Numbered from the stretch's first letter, positions 22,669 through 36,879 are shown. The stretch: DNA of 64,000 bases from Parapristionchus giblindavisi (GCA_943737045.1 CALSFV010000424.1:103803-167802), one strand, 5' to 3'. The notes: a model not told the origin generated them from the sequence alone. Program-made: numbers and translations.

Positions 22669-23044
22669 ATTTGAAGATGATGGAGATGGAGAGTGATATG
22701 TTGATTATGAGAGAAGATGAATGATTATGAATTATCGTGATAAGACTATTACTATAGAAGTAGAAACTAGAGGGAGAGGGAGAGGGAGAGAGGAGAGAGA
22801 GAGAGGTAGAATAACTCCTCCCATTGAATTCTCTCACGAGGGAAAGAGAGGGAGGAAAAGGATAAGTTAGAGGATGAACTAATATGGAAGAATCATCGAA
22901 TTAGTAGATGAAGCATGTATATTATGTTGAAGATGAAGAATACATTTGAGAATAGAGAGGGATTACATTTTACTATCTATACTAATATTTTATAGAACTA
23001 ATACCTAATACATATAATCTATGTCGAGAGTAGAATGTCATTAA

Positions 23045-24555
23045 TTATTTTTGCTTTATAAACCTGTGTTGTTTCATGCTGAGCATGTTGATAAATAATA
23101 ATAATATAAAAAGAAGCCCATTTGATTGTTACCCATCCACAATAAAAGCGAATGAATAGATGAATAAATTGAATGAAACGTTGATATATGGGATTATACC
23201 TTTTAGATGGAAGTGAAGGTGGTTGAGTTCTACGTGAACGAACAGTTATTCCCATAGATAACCGAAATATGGTCTAGTCTATTGATCTATCGATTTTATC
23301 GATCTATTTTGATCTATTGATTACTGAAGATGATAGAGAAAAGAATGAAAATGAGAAAGAAGAAGAAGAAGTGAATGAATGAATGAGTGATAGATACACT
23401 TACAACTTCTTTTACTCTATGAGAAACGAAGAAATAATCACATTTGACGCCCCTTTCATATTATCACCTCGATATAACTTATACTACATTCAATACCTGC
23501 ATCGTAGATCATGGGTGGGAACATATCGATTGTCTCCTCCACCTATTGATCCATTTGCATTCTCTCAATTTAATAAAATAGATTTTTTTTATAAAAAAAA
23601 TATTTAAAAAAAATAAATGAGATCAACGACACATTGAACTAATAAGATATAATGAGAAATTATTGTATATTTTTCCTAATTATATACATTTTTCTATTTT
23701 TTTTAGAAAAAAATATATCATAGGGATATAATTGGATAAGAAATGAATACCATCTTGTTGAATGTGATTATTCCTTTTAGTATGAGATCCTGCATGAGAT
23801 GTTATCATATCTCTTCTTCGAATGATTTCTTCACCCAATCGAATACGAGGAGGATCCCCTTGTAATACTTATATTATATTAATACATTTAATAATACATT
23901 AATCGATGATGAATAGACTGATCCATTTGTCCAATCTGGTATAGATTATAGAATATAATAGTGAATGAGGATGATGTATTGGGATATGACGAAGGAAGAA
24001 AAAGAAGAAAGTGGAATGGAATGGGATATATGTGTAGATAGATAGAGATAGGTTGGATGTGATGAGAAGTCTTCTATCTATTCGATGCATTCTATATTCA
24101 CTCTACAATTGACATACAATGTGAGAATCTTGAGTCTATTCTTATTCCTCCATCATTTACTATTTCTCCTTAATATATCTATTCATTCATTCATTCAATC
24201 AATCAATCAAACCTCTTCTAGCTGACTCTTCTTTATGTTGTTGTCCCAATCGAGCTGCTTGATGACTGAAATATATTAATTATATATTGAAAAGATACTA
24301 AAAAAATAATATTACTTTTACGATATAGATAAAGATTTCGCTTTGATGAGCGCACCATTAATATTGAAATGACTTTGAATAAATATAGATAAATGTAAAT
24401 ATGAAATATAAGTTTGCAAACCTTCGACCTCCTTGTACCAACATAGAAAACTCTTTTTGAATACTTTCTTTGAATTCTAACAACAAAATACTTTCATGGA
24501 CCTTTTCTTTCCTCTTTTCTTTCAACATAAATTCACGACGTCTACCAACAATCAT
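23045..24555 (-). CDS. Unrecognised basic protein (about 135-168 aa)
   Basis: Exons 24422-24555, 24322-24372, 24213-24265, 23751-23867 and 23497-23542 join in phase from ATG at 24555. Read straight on, the frame stops at 23490-23492 (135 aa). Three more exons, 23404-23416 (only 13 nt), 23200-23273 and 23045-23063, keep the phase and give 168 aa, but the tiny exon makes that version uncertain. The protein is basic throughout (MIVGRRREFMLKEKRKEKV, RLGEEIIRRRDMITSHAGS) with no membrane segment and no motif I recognise. An ATG at 23255 could instead start a separate small gene (MGITVRSRRTQPPSLPSKR). It lies on the same strand as, and just upstream of, the Kv gene. Confidence 0.5.
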
Positions 24556-25555
24556 CACTTTCTCTATCTATTCTCTCTATTCTCTTCAACTTTTTAATTT
24601 AGACTCTTTCAACTCACAACTACTTCTATTTCTATGAATGAAGTATATAGATAGACCTCATAGTTGATTGATTGATTACATCGATTACTGTAGATATACT
24701 GTAGTATATAAAGGATGAAGGGAAGGGGAAAGAGGAAAAGGAGTTCGTTCCTTCTCTATCTAGAATGTATGAGAAGAATCGAAGAGAAAGAGAAACAAAA
24801 TGACGGAGAACAAAGAATACAAGAGGAGAAGAAGAAGATAAAGATGAGTTGATATGATACTATTGGTTACCTTTCTCTCATACTTGAGGTACTTCCCAGA
24901 CCTTACAAACTATATATAGATATGATATCATAAGAGAAATTCTATTTAAACAAACTAAAGGACATCATTAAATGAGAATTGTTTCAATTTATTTAATATT
25001 TCAAGTGTATAGAAAAAGAACATTGAAGAGATTATAATTGAGATGAACTATATATAGATATAGATCTACATAACTCAGACTCAAATAAACACCTTTATTA
25101 AATAATTAAGTGATCACTCCCATCTTCACCATACTCTCTTTATTTTTTTATGATTTAAAAAAATGGTAAAATGGATCCTTCATTAGTTAGTTCATTAATT
25201 ATTCGTTGGAAATGAAAAAAAAGTAGATAGGTATCACAAACGTAATCTAATTTATATACGTAATCGTAATTGATCACATCATTATTTCCATCCTCATTAT
25301 AAGACACTTCATCGAAGTATTTCTACTAAGACTTTTTTTTCTTAAAATATGTGCGTAGTTCATTGAGATTGTTGAAAGTTTATTGAGATAAATGAAGACT
25401 TTATACAATGAATACAATGATACAACCTGTGGAAGTGCATATAGATGGAGTAGTAGACGGATTGAAAATAAGAGAAAAGAAGAGGGAGAAAAGGGAGAGG
25501 GAGAGATTCCTCTTTAGAAGGGATCTTGGAAAGGCAGACTACTTTGTCTTTCAAT
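24556..25555. other. Intergenic region
   Basis: About 1 kb, AT-rich on the right and purine-rich around 24720-24850. It presumably holds the promoter of the unknown gene and the 3' flank of GST omega. No further gene seen. Confidence 0.5.
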
Positions 25556-27030
25556 TCATATTCCAATATCATAATTTGGTTTTCCATTTGAGTACGATTG
25601 AAAGAATTGAATACTGGTAGATGATGGTTGAGTTACTTGAATTGAAGATGGAAGAGATGATATAGTTGTCCACCATTTAGATAGATTAGGATATGATGAC
25701 AGAAGATCAATTGATAGTACAGATGAGACTAGATTGATTCTCTCAATGAATGGATAAATCAACCAATCTACATATCCAGCTGATGATCCTTAATCATATT
25801 ATTGATTGATTCAAGAATTCATATTATTGATTACCTCCAAAGAATTTATTCTTCAATGCTTTCTCAGCAACTTCTAGTGCATCATTGACAGCTTTAATCT
25901 TTGCATCTTTAGCTTCTCCTTCTAGTTTATCTTTCACTATGAAGAATAGTCCATAGAATGAAGATGAAAGCTGAAGAGATCATTCATGTTATCAATTATA
26001 AAAGTTTTCAACATTTAGACAGTTCATTGGTTATTTATGTCATCTCATTCACTACTAAACAGCAGATATACTCATAGTATACGTATATTCCCTCATCTCT
26101 GAACACAAATCAAATGCATAGCATCCATTACGTTCAATCAAAATAGATTTAATAAAGATTACCGGTGATAATTGTTCAAGTAGAATCTTTTGTTGTGCTT
26201 TGTCATATGGATCAGTAGGAAGAATAGATGACTCAGGATAGATTCCATCCAAGTATTCAGGGATTATTCCTGATTCAACAACGATCTAAAACTATTATAT
26301 TTATCTATATTGAAATTAATGAGACAATAAATGGAGAAAATATTATCATGAGGGATAATGGAGACGATATACATACATATATGTTACAGATCTTGTTTGA
26401 AAAAAAGAAAGAAAGTCGAAATTTTTACCGTAAAGGTTACAATAATCTATCGTTCTTTGATCGTGAAATGAAGCGAATAATATTTCAAAGAACAAGTACA
26501 TACCTTTCCATCCTTCTCAAAAGCAGGAACTTTTCCCTGTGGATGTTTATCAAAATACCATTTAGGTTTGTTCTGTAGATCGATATTCACGATCTCAACA
26601 CTGAAATTAATATTATTGATTGATAATCATCGAATTGTCTATATGAATACAAAATATGGAATAAAAAATCAAATGAATGAATTGAATAAAACTAACTCAA
26701 TTCCTTTAGCAGCTGCATATAGAAGAGTTCTTTCAGCCCATGGACAGAATCTCATACTATAGATACGAGCTTTACCATTGGAAAGAGGAGGCTCACCATC
26801 TCCTTAATTATTGTAATTTAATTACTTTAAAGTATAGATTTTCTGATAAATGGTTTTGATAAATAGGAGTAAGTGTTCGTTTCTCTTCACATCACACACT
26901 ATTTCTCTTTTCTCTGACTCAACAAATGAATTCACTAACATATACAAATCAAATAGTGAAAACTAATCAATAAAGTAGAATGAATGATACCTTCTTTGAG
27001 TGCTTTGGTATCGTTACCAGTTAGAGGCAT
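25556..27030 (-). CDS. Omega-class glutathione transferase (244 aa)
   Basis: Six exons on the minus strand: 26991-27030, 26697-26802, 26504-26600, 26163-26285, 25835-25970 and 25556-25788. The thioredoxin-fold half has IYSMRFCPWAERTLLYAAAK; the Cys of FCPW is the omega-class catalytic cysteine. It is followed by KWYFDKHPQGKVPAFEKDGK, the glutathione-site cis-proline loop. The helical half ends with FFGGSSAGYVDWLIYPF and YSNGKPNYDIGI, typical of GSTO. Omega GSTs carry out thiol transfer, dehydroascorbate reduction and related redox repair in the cytosol (family knowledge). The length matches the family (about 240). It is preceded on the same strand by DDX60, whose stop lies 950 bp upstream. 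Confidence 0.93.
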
Positions 27031-27980
27031 TGTAGTACAAGAATGAAAGGAAAAGAAGAGGGATGTTGTCCCTCTCCCTCTCTCATATAAATAGAGAGTG
27101 AATATAGACTATAAACTACAATCTCCATTCCTCCGTTCTGTTCCTCTACTCTACTTTCTATCTCTTTTCTATTTACAAAACAACAATGATGGAAACTAAA
27201 CCGAGATTACATAAGAGGTAAAGACTATAGAATAGGAATACCTAGGTACAGTTTAATCTCAATAAATGTGATACTATTCTCTATCTCTATCTGATAAGAC
27301 TACAATCAAGACATATTCACACTATTTCTATTTTTTATTCTTAAATGACTGGATGTTCGCTTTTCCATTTATGAAAAAAAATTTTCAGAAGACTCGACGA
27401 ATCATCTGCAATTTTGATTTGATCTATAAAAAGAAATATTTGTCATTATCTCCAATATTTACTGATTGAACTTCGTCTGTGTCTGACTACAATACATCAT
27501 AAATCTCGATATCACACTTGTTTTCATTTTGTATGCACAAACTATAGTTTAATCCCTGGATGGCTAGGAGATAGGATATATTGATACATACAACACCTTT
27601 TATCCTTACAATTAGCAGATTACATTACCGGTATAGAGAATAAACGGAACAACATAGAGACAAAATGGTAAGAAAAGGAATAAACCGGATAATGAAAAAG
27701 ATATACTACGGGGGTCAAATGAAATGGTAACAGGGAATAGCCTACTACTGAAAGCTTTTGACAGATCAACTAACAACAGAAAGAATCAAAGTTTAGCAAA
27801 GATAAACAAAATGTTGGATAGATCAAAGATCATACAAAAGAGATACTATTCAACAGCATAAATTAGAGATGAAAAAAAGGGGGAATATGTGTATAGATAG
27901 ATAACAGACAACAAATGAATAAACTCATAATGGAATCATTATATCTCTAATAATTCTATAAATCTCTTTCATTATCATTC
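27031..27980. other. Intergenic region
   Basis: 950 bp between the GST omega start and the DDX60 stop, AT-rich, no convincing exon or RNA gene. It contains the GST omega promoter. Confidence 0.5.
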
Positions 27981-30900
27981 TTATACATTCATCTTCATTC
28001 CAAATGCAGATCGGAACTTTGTATCATATTCATGAGCTAATTGTTTCATAATCTCAGCTACAGGATCTTGTGGACGGGCAACAGCTGTCAATGCTTCTGA
28101 TAGAGAGACTAAGATATTCTAGAATGGAAAGATATTATTGATTGATTCATTCAATGGAATGGAATAGATAGAATATACCTTGAAGTGTCCCAATTGGAAC
28201 CACATTTGTGCTGTATGCAAACGATTGATTTGTCTCAATTTCGATCGAGATTCATGGATCCAGAAATCATATGCGAATGCATTGTAATGAATCTAGAACA
28301 AGGGAGAAAGGATTACATTATTATTGTTAGAGGCTACATATGGTTGAATGGAAACATCAAATCAACTGGTATGACTAGAATCATACGTGGGCTGCATTGT
28401 CGCTATCCCATCCGATTTTTGCGTCTGAACCACCCGTTTTTATTTTCCATCGACAACGGCTGCCCATGTATGATATGACTAGAATTATATAAAATACTAT
28501 GTACCTTTCTTCCACGATGATCTACCTCATCAAAGTTGATAGTAGGGAGGAACGATTCATCCTACAAAACACATTCAACAATATTATTAATAATAACAAT
28601 AATAAAAGAATTTTAAAAAAACAAACAGAAGAGAATCCTTGATAGAGTGGAGATACAAGATATTGAGGGAATAGAGATATATCATCTTCATTCGTTCCAG
28701 ATACACTCATACGACCATCCTAGATACAATCATACATTATAGAGATCAAAGATCAAAGATGAAGGACTTACAATAAGTCTTCCATTAGGAGATGCACCCT
28801 TGACAAAGTGTCGATAGAGTGATAGTACAATCTCATTGTATGCATCCACATGCTGACGAACATCTTTAGGAAGAGGCTCAAGGAAGACCTAAGAAAGATC
28901 AAAGATCAAAGATCATATTGAAGGAATGGATGATACCGAACACGTAGTACCAGATGGATAACTACTCTTATCTTCTGGTCTGAATGAAGGAGGAAGACGA
29001 ACACGAGTGAAGAGAATTGAGAGAAGCATCAATAACTTCCTATATAATATATAGATGTAAACAATGAATCAATACTATGAGTACTATTCGAGGAATATTT
29101 CATTGAAATGATAATAATCAAGTTGAGATAAGATAAGTGTGATGGTATATTAAATGTAGTATACCTCTTGAGTTCTTCTCCAGTATATCTCTTACAATAT
29201 GAATGGAATACACCATTCTGTAGTAGATGAACAAGAATGAGATTTCCTGGTGCTCCTTCTTGAAGATTCACTGCCAATTGCCACATTCCCTTTGCACGAC
29301 ACTTAATTCATACTATATTACATATTCAATATTTTAATATATCTGAGTCTAGGTCGAAAAGTATGTTATAAAGTACCAAGCCTGGACGGATTTTGAGCTA
29401 AAATTTCGCAAAAATCGAAAAACCTGACCGGATTTTGAAAACCGATAACCTAGCCATCATAGGTCGAAAAGTATGTTACAAAGTACCAAGCCTGACCGGA
29501 TTTTACGCCAAAATTTCACGAAAATCGAAAAACCTGACCGGATTTTGAAAACCGATAACCTAGCCATTCGACCTATGGATATAACTACATAATATATAAT
29601 ATGATATAATAATACTGACATTCTTATCAATAAGTTGAAGATGTCTTAATAGTTGAAGTGAGAAGGCAACGAATAATCTCAATTGTTTCTGTAGACATCC
29701 ATCATTCGATTCACGTCGAGTGAATAAAGAGAATGAATGAGATAGAAGAGTCAAGGCACTCTTAATATATACAGTACATCAACAATGATATTATCGATTA
29801 GACGATACCTCAGCTCTTTTCTCAACAGTAGTAATAGGTGTTCCACTTCTATCATCAATATGAGATACATTATCTTGATGAACATAAGCAAATAAACGAA
29901 GAAGGAATGAAGTTGTGAATGGAGGATTTCCTTGTAGATTAGATAGAGATGCTGTGAGGAGACGACGAATCTTACTGAATTACATCATTCAATCAATAAT
30001 ATGTTGAATCAATCAATAATGTACCTAGTAGGTACACCCATGAATACAACAGTTCCACTACGATCAAATCCTCTTCTACCAGCACGACCACTCATTTGAC
30101 GGAAGAGAAGAGGAGTAAGATTGAGAGTATCCACTCCAAAGATAACTGTTTTACAAGGCATGTTCATACTGTAATCAAGATCAATTGATAATCAATACAT
30201 CAATAGAATAGAATAGATACCCGAGAGCAAGAGTACTGGTAGAGAAAATGAGAGCAAGATGACCAGATCTGAATAGAATCTCCACTGCTCCTTTCTCTTG
30301 AGTATTCAATGCTGCATGATGGTATCCAATTCCTCTTTCGAATAGTCGAAGAAGTAATCTTAAAACAATCAATAACAAGTTGGCTATGATTCTAACGTGC
30401 TTCAAACATAATATAGTAATGAGAAATTAATCATTTGAAGAAAAGAATGAATAGATAAAGATAGTTTGAACTAACTTTGTACTTTCTCTGGTTTTCGATG
30501 CTCTAACCAATCTATCTACTACCTTCTCATACACATCATCATCATATACACGACCATGGAGTTTGAATCTATAATCAATCAATATTTAAAGATCAAAGAT
30601 CAATTGGTTAATCAATGAGTTAAAGATATATCATACTTAGCAAGAGCAGCCTTCATCTTAGCCTTATGTAGCATAAGTGGATCAATTTCTTCTCCAACTG
30701 TTCCATCAGCTTCCTCTTTATCTCCTCTTTCTCCATCCTATAATATCAACTCTTTTCAATTTTGTCATCATTAAATGTATATCAATCGTTTAAGTCAAGG
30801 CAAATTATCATGATTAAGACTAGACAAATTCCATGCATATCTTTGACACATTTATTAATATTTCTCCATACCTTTCCTTCTCCTCTTGCTCCTCCTCCTT

Positions 30901-33900
30901 TCTTCTCCTTCACATCTCTCTTTCTCTTTGCCATTTTGGCCATCTTATCTTCATCTTTGATTGCAAACTTCGCTTTGAATTCCGGTGACTCTTCAAATTC
31001 TCGTTGACGATTCTCCAATTCCTCGCATACACTCAAATCGATCAATTAATCAATCAATCAATACAATCAATCGATATTACTTACATCTTAGCTAATTCCT
31101 CACATACAGTTCTATCATCATTGAAACAGATAGCAGGTAGCATAACTTTCTCTCTCATTTCATCAATAAGAGGAATGATATTGGATGCAGCTACATTCAT
31201 CTATATTCATCATTGTCATTATTCATTCATATAGAATATAATAACCTTATTGAATGGAATACTTCTATGATCAAGTTGAGTCTTGATTGGATTACTCAAT
31301 TTATCCAATACAGTCTTGATCTTCACTTCATCCGTATTCAACCATTCCATCATTCTACAATTACAATCTTTATTATATCAATAACAAAGACCATAATCGA
31401 AGATGATATATCTAATCATAATATGTTTACTATCAAACTCTTAACTTACTTCTTCTTCAATTCTCCTTCTAATTCTCTCAATCCACTTCTACTCAACCAT
31501 ACTGCCTTCCCTGGTTTGTATTTGAAGAATTCACAAGGCTCCAGAGTCTTCCTATAATCAATCAATAAATATCAATCAATAATAGATATAGATTGTAAGA
31601 CTTACTTGACTCCTTCATCAACTTCACTCATCATTGAATACAATTGGAGAACCTTAACATCTCTCCATCATACAGTATTCAATCTACTGATTCATTCAAT
31701 AAATCAATCAATATCCAATCTATTGATTCATTCAATCAATCAATCAATATTCAATCAAACCTGTCTCGATGTCAATTGTTGATCTTCAGGAATACCAAAC
31801 ATTCTCATCTTCTCAGGTGTGAATACTCCATACGGCATGAACTGATGAATACGTTCGCCAGTGACCTACAACCAACCGATCAGTCAATCAATCAATAATA
31901 CCATCAGACTTACCGTAATCTTCTTATCATCAACTGTCTCTCCATCATGATCAATAGCCTGGGGCTTCTCTATCTTATGGATAGCCATTTCCAACTCAGA
32001 GTATCTTTCTCCATAATTGATAAGATCAACCTACAATGGATACAGTAATCTCTAGTAGATCATTTCATCTCAATCAATATACAGTACCTTTCTCTTTCCT
32101 TGACTCTTCAATTGTTCTCCCTTATTCAACCATTCGTGTAGTTTGGTTGCATTACCAATAGTGGCTGATAGAGCAATGAATGGACAACGAATGAATAGAA
32201 GAAGATGTTCCCAGATAGGGGCTTCCTCTGATGCACTGAATCATTTCAAATGATCACATAGATACGATATATTGAGTCAATTGAACGATTAACCAATTAT
32301 ATGAGACAGATGAACAAAAATAAATATACATACCCGATAGAATGAACTTCATCAAAAATGACATATTTGATCTTTGAAGTGAATTGTTGTACAATAGGAT
32401 TAGTAGATAGAAGAAGATTCTCGAGTGATTCAGGAATGGTTACAAGAACCTTCAATATATATCATGAATGAAAGAATAACAAAGAGAATATAATATATCC
32501 AACCTGACAACTCAGAGTGTTACTATCGTAATCATTCGTTAATGTTCCGAATAAACTCTTTCCTCGTCCCAATGCCTTATTACGGAATCGAGCATAGATC
32601 GAACCACAGACCTACAAAGATCAAAGATCAAAGATTAAGTGATGGATGAATCGATAGATACAGTACCTGATTGGTAAGAGCTTTAGATGGAGATACGTAT
32701 ACAACAACATCATCATCAGATGATCGAAGAACTTTCTCAATACAATAGTATGAGACGAAGGTCTTACCAGCTGATGTTGGTGCTATGATAAGGGCTGAAT
32801 TACCTGAACAAGTATCATATTATTATCCATTCATAAGGTATGAATAGATAGATAGATCAATATATATAATGATAACAAACCCAAATCAACAGCATCCAAC
32901 ATTCTTCTCTGCCATGCATCAGGAGCGAATCCAGTTACACGATCATCCTTCTTTGGATCGGATTGAATATCAATCAATTCTCCCGCATATTCCATTTGAT
33001 AGTACACCTTGAAGAAGAGAGGATATTGATTGATTGAATGATACAGTCTTCATACCATATTGATATCAAGATCTAATCTTTTATTCTTAGCATCAGATGA
33101 TGGTTTAGTTCCATCAGGAGCTTCGAATCCAAGAGATACCCACAGATCAACTACCTTAAACCATCATGGATATTCAAAGATCATATGAATAGTATTGAAC
33201 ATACGGTAGACTTCTGTTTATCATCCAAATAAGTCCAATGTTTAGTGAGACAATTCTTGATTAGACCAACTAGTTTAACTCCTTCAATACGACGTTCATC
33301 ACTGTAATTACCTCACATGAGCAAACAACCTTATCCATTAGGCAAAATTGATTTTTTAAACCGTCGTTTCCAGAAAACAAATCAATTTTGTTTAGTGCAT
33401 ACGGCGTGTTATGTTTGTGAAATGATTGTTACTATACCAATCCTTAAGAATAACTAACATTTTATCCTTTCCTTGTAGTTCATCAGCTAGAATCTTTCCT
33501 ATCCTTACAGTAGTCTCAAACTCACAAAGAGCCTTTGATTCAGGCAATTCGAGTCCGGATACAAGACCTTCCAAGTATGCAACTGCCTATAGATAAGACA
33601 TATAAGATATGGATCAATAATCATGGCGATAGAATCCCTATTCTATGTCAATGACACGCCACCCTAGTTGACGTGTTGTCTATATTGGTCATTCCTTCAC
33701 TTCTATTATTTTCTCTTCCCGTTGCACGGTTGTGCCTGTTACTTCTCTCTACAATAAAGTCTCTAGTATACTACGTGTTGTGTCCAAGTACATAACAGAT
33801 ATAATGATATTTCATACATTCTTTCCTTGTTGTAATCCAAACTTGATCTTTGTCTTCTCTCCTTCAGCTATCTTTGCACTCTTTGCATTCTTATTTGCTT

Positions 33901-36879
33901 CAAGAATAAGATCCTTCTTCGACTTTCCTTCTACTTTCTTTCCACCACCAGCTCCTCCCTGAAACAACAATTTCATCCATTCATTCAATTCGCACTAATC
34001 AATATAACTACACTACAGTAATCGCAAACCATCCACCATCTTCTTACTAATCAATACAATGGCTACAGTACCTTCTGTCCAGACCATCCACCCTTTCCGG
34101 CCTTCTTATCCTCTTTCTTTTCTTCAGCAGCTACAACATATCCTTTAGGGGTACGTGAGAAATCAACCAATAGATTAGATCCTCTTCCTTCCAAACTATT
34201 AGCGAACATCTCATACCTATAATGGATATGAGGATCAATGTCAATGTTCTGGTATTGTTGGAAGTAAGAAGAGTTTTCCCATGCACATCAATCTACTCTT
34301 GATAAATGTGTTTAAAATGAAAATGAATGGATATACTACTTCAATCTATTCCTTCAACTATACAATATATTAACTAACCATCTACTCATCAATTGTTTCA
34401 ACTTATTAGCTCTCTTCAATTGCCATAGATTCTCAATCTTCTCAGGTGGTTTCGTGAATTCTTCCTCCACTTCCTTGAACTTCCACATAAGATTATCACG
34501 GAACCAATCAGCATAATCTACAATCAATCAATCAAGTCATTGATAAATCAATAAAAATGAGCATTTAAAGTACAGTACCCTGTTTCTTTCCATCCTTCTG
34601 TTTGTTCTCACTATCAATATCTTTCAATTCAGGAATAAGTTTAGCTAGAAGAGATGATTCAATCTCATATTGAATAGGAAGAGTCTTCAATGGATTCACA
34701 TTCTCTTCAGGTGTTTCGAATAGTCTAATAAAGGATACATCAATCAATCAATCAATCAATCATCTCCACTCACTTCTCATTTGTGTCAACAGCAATACTC
34801 TTTGATAGATTAGCCTCTGTATGTAGTTTAGCAAAGTCCTCTTGTACTCTATAATGCATTCAATACGATCATACTATTCATACAGTATATGATATATCTC
34901 CTACCTATATGGCATAATAGGTTCATTAGCATTGATTTCATCAAATAGTGAGATGACCATACGACCATCCCATAGATCATTCAAAGGAAATTTAACTGTC
35001 TACAATTAATCAATAATTCATCCTTCATACTACAGTATCTAGAATACCTTATAGTCAATCTTCTCAAGGAATGATATAGCAGTCTTAAGAAGAAGTCTTC
35101 TATCTCTGATTACATCCAATCCTCTCTTTCCATCTTTCCTCTCAGGCAGATATACTCTATAATACATATACGATCATACGGTCAAATGATATCAACTATT
35201 GACGTATACACTCAATATATCACAATGAATACATTAACAGTCTAGTTCAACACGATATTGTGCACTTTCATTCATATAAACTATTATAATTTCTACCTCT
35301 GTACATATTCATCTAATTCTTATAAACTAAAAAAAGATTAAAATAAAAATAATATTAAACCTTTGATATCCTCTCTTGGAACAAACAAGAGAAGATAGAA
35401 TGACTGCACATGCTAGATTCTCAAATTGATCTGATGGTGGTTCACTTGCACTGGATCAATCAATACTTCATATATCTACCGTATCTGAATACTCACGTTG
35501 CCTTAGCCTCAGCAATAATCTTAGCCCATAATTGAGATGGAGAAGAAATAGATGATACATCCATAGATGGAGTTGTAGCTAATCGTAGAAGTTCAGCTGA
35601 ACAATACAATCATTATCAATATCTATCGATTAGACTTGAAACATACATGAACAATCCCAATGAGCAGCACAGAAACTCTCCCAATTATGCATAATCATAA
35701 GTTTAGGATCGATAAAGAAGGCAGTGACATCAGAGAAGTTCACTTTGATCTCATATAATGGAACGATTGGTACTGCATGTGATAGAGCATGAAGAACAAT
35801 CGTTTCCAACTTAAGAGAACAAAGTTAATGACATCATAGAGATATAGATAAAGAACCTGAGGTGATACATTCATCTCGTCCTTTCCACATACTTCCTCTG
35901 ATACATTGTCAGTTGAAATCATCTGAATATCAATCAATCAATATTCAGGGTAGATCATGATCATTACCAAGAAAGAAGGAGTAATCTGTTTGAGGAATGC
36001 AGCCCATCTCGGATCAAGAGGAGAATGGAAATATTCTAAATCTTTTCCAAATGGACTAGATGATATATGTGCAATAGCAGAGGCACGAACAAATGATAGT
36101 GTAGTATCACGAGCAAATTGACTCCTAATCATATTATCGATTAGTTTGAACAACTTATTTAGATTCTACTAACCACATATCAGTGAAAACAACTAGTTTG
36201 AATCGACCTCCGAGTACCACAAATTGGTTGAGGAATCGATCAAGCTATAATGAATATATGAACAGATTTAATGGATAATGATATCATACTTGAGTGTCCA
36301 ATACAATACTCTGTCCAGCCAATGTCCAAGAATGGTACTTGTGTTCGAGACATTCAATAATGAGTGAATCAAGGGAGATAAGGAAGATCTCTGTATCGGC
36401 AAACTCAGATACAATGTTTCGTTGAGAACATTCGAATAGAGCAATCATCTAAAGAATGAACATGTTAGTAAGTAATACTAATCATTAATGAATGAAAGAA
36501 ACCTTTTTCATGTTCGCAGTAGAATCAAAGTCTAATGTGATCACTTCTCCTTCATGGTCAACAAAGTCTTCAGATTCAGCATTGGATCCAACTGACATAC
36601 TATCATCCGAATCATCCTTTAAAAAAACTCATTGGTATCATTAACTATATATGCAAATGAACCTGAACATTATGTTCACTTCCTTCGATTGGATTCTCGA
36701 GGATTTGAACTCCGGCCTTCTCAAGACTCTTAGCAATAGAAGGTTGACGGGCACGAGGTATAACAACGGGATTTCCAATCTCCACATTGTCATCTTCAGA
36801 GTCTACACAACAGAGGGCATACGATAGATCAATAAACAAAAAAAGAGAACGTACCAGAGTCGTCCCAATTTCCAGACAT
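27981..36879 (-). CDS. DDX60: DDX60-like superfamily 2 (Ski2-type) RNA helicase, 1737 aa
   Basis: A 45-exon model closes in phase from ATG 36879 to TAA 27981. Exons: 36855-36879, 36663-36802, 36503-36616, 36290-36448, 36174-36244, 35968-36124, 35857-35922, 35647-35809, 35497-35596, 35361-35450, 35048-35156, 34905-34999, 34774-34848, 34579-34724, 34379-34517, 34072-34216, 33818-33958, 33438-33586, 33205-33301, 33056-33154, 32881-33007, 32667-32803, 32504-32611, 32334-32449, 32088-32235, 31914-32030, 31761-31865, 31606-31652, 31450-31551, 31246-31354, 31085-31200, 30872-31031, 30637-30737, 30476-30568, 30221-30358, 30025-30168, 29809-29974, 29620-29760, 29165-29301, 28937-29039, 28772-28888, 28627-28719, 28505-28561, 28179-28292 and 27981-28118. 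Motifs: Walker A APTSAGKT (about 808), Walker B IFDEVHS (about 915), SAT in ALSATIGN, motif [14 protein letters not shown] (about 1363), and NAFAYDF near the end. Human DDX60 is of similar length. In vertebrates DDX60 assists antiviral RNA sensing; the nematode role is unknown. Confidence 0.93.
28380..28474. mobile_element. 95-bp Mutator-like MITE in a DDX60 intron
   Basis: The ends ATCATACGTGGGC and GCCCATGTATGAT are inverted repeats flanked by ATGACTAGA at 28371-28379 and 28475-28483. A 9-bp target duplication is typical of Mutator-like elements. It lies in the intron between exons 28505-28561 and 28179-28292. Confidence 0.75.
29351..29570. repeat. Two tandem 110-bp units in a DDX60 intron
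   Basis: Units starting aggtcgaaaagtatgtta at 29351 and 29461 share nearly all positions. Each ends ccgataacctagccat. Within a unit, a shorter repeat (cctgaccggattttg / aaaatcgaaaaacctg) recurs. It lies in the intron between the exons 29620-29760 and 29165-29301. Confidence 0.85.

Noticed and set aside
23019..23255. Single-exon 78-codon reading of the last exons of the unknown basic gene
   Set aside because: A hydrophobic stretch appears only if a probable intron (donor gtataatc, acceptor acacag) is read through; the spliced form is phase-consistent.
35300..35322. Candidate small DDX60 exon (DEYVQ)
   Set aside because: Its phase does not match the preceding exon. Skipping it gives a clean join between 35361-35450 and 35048-35156.
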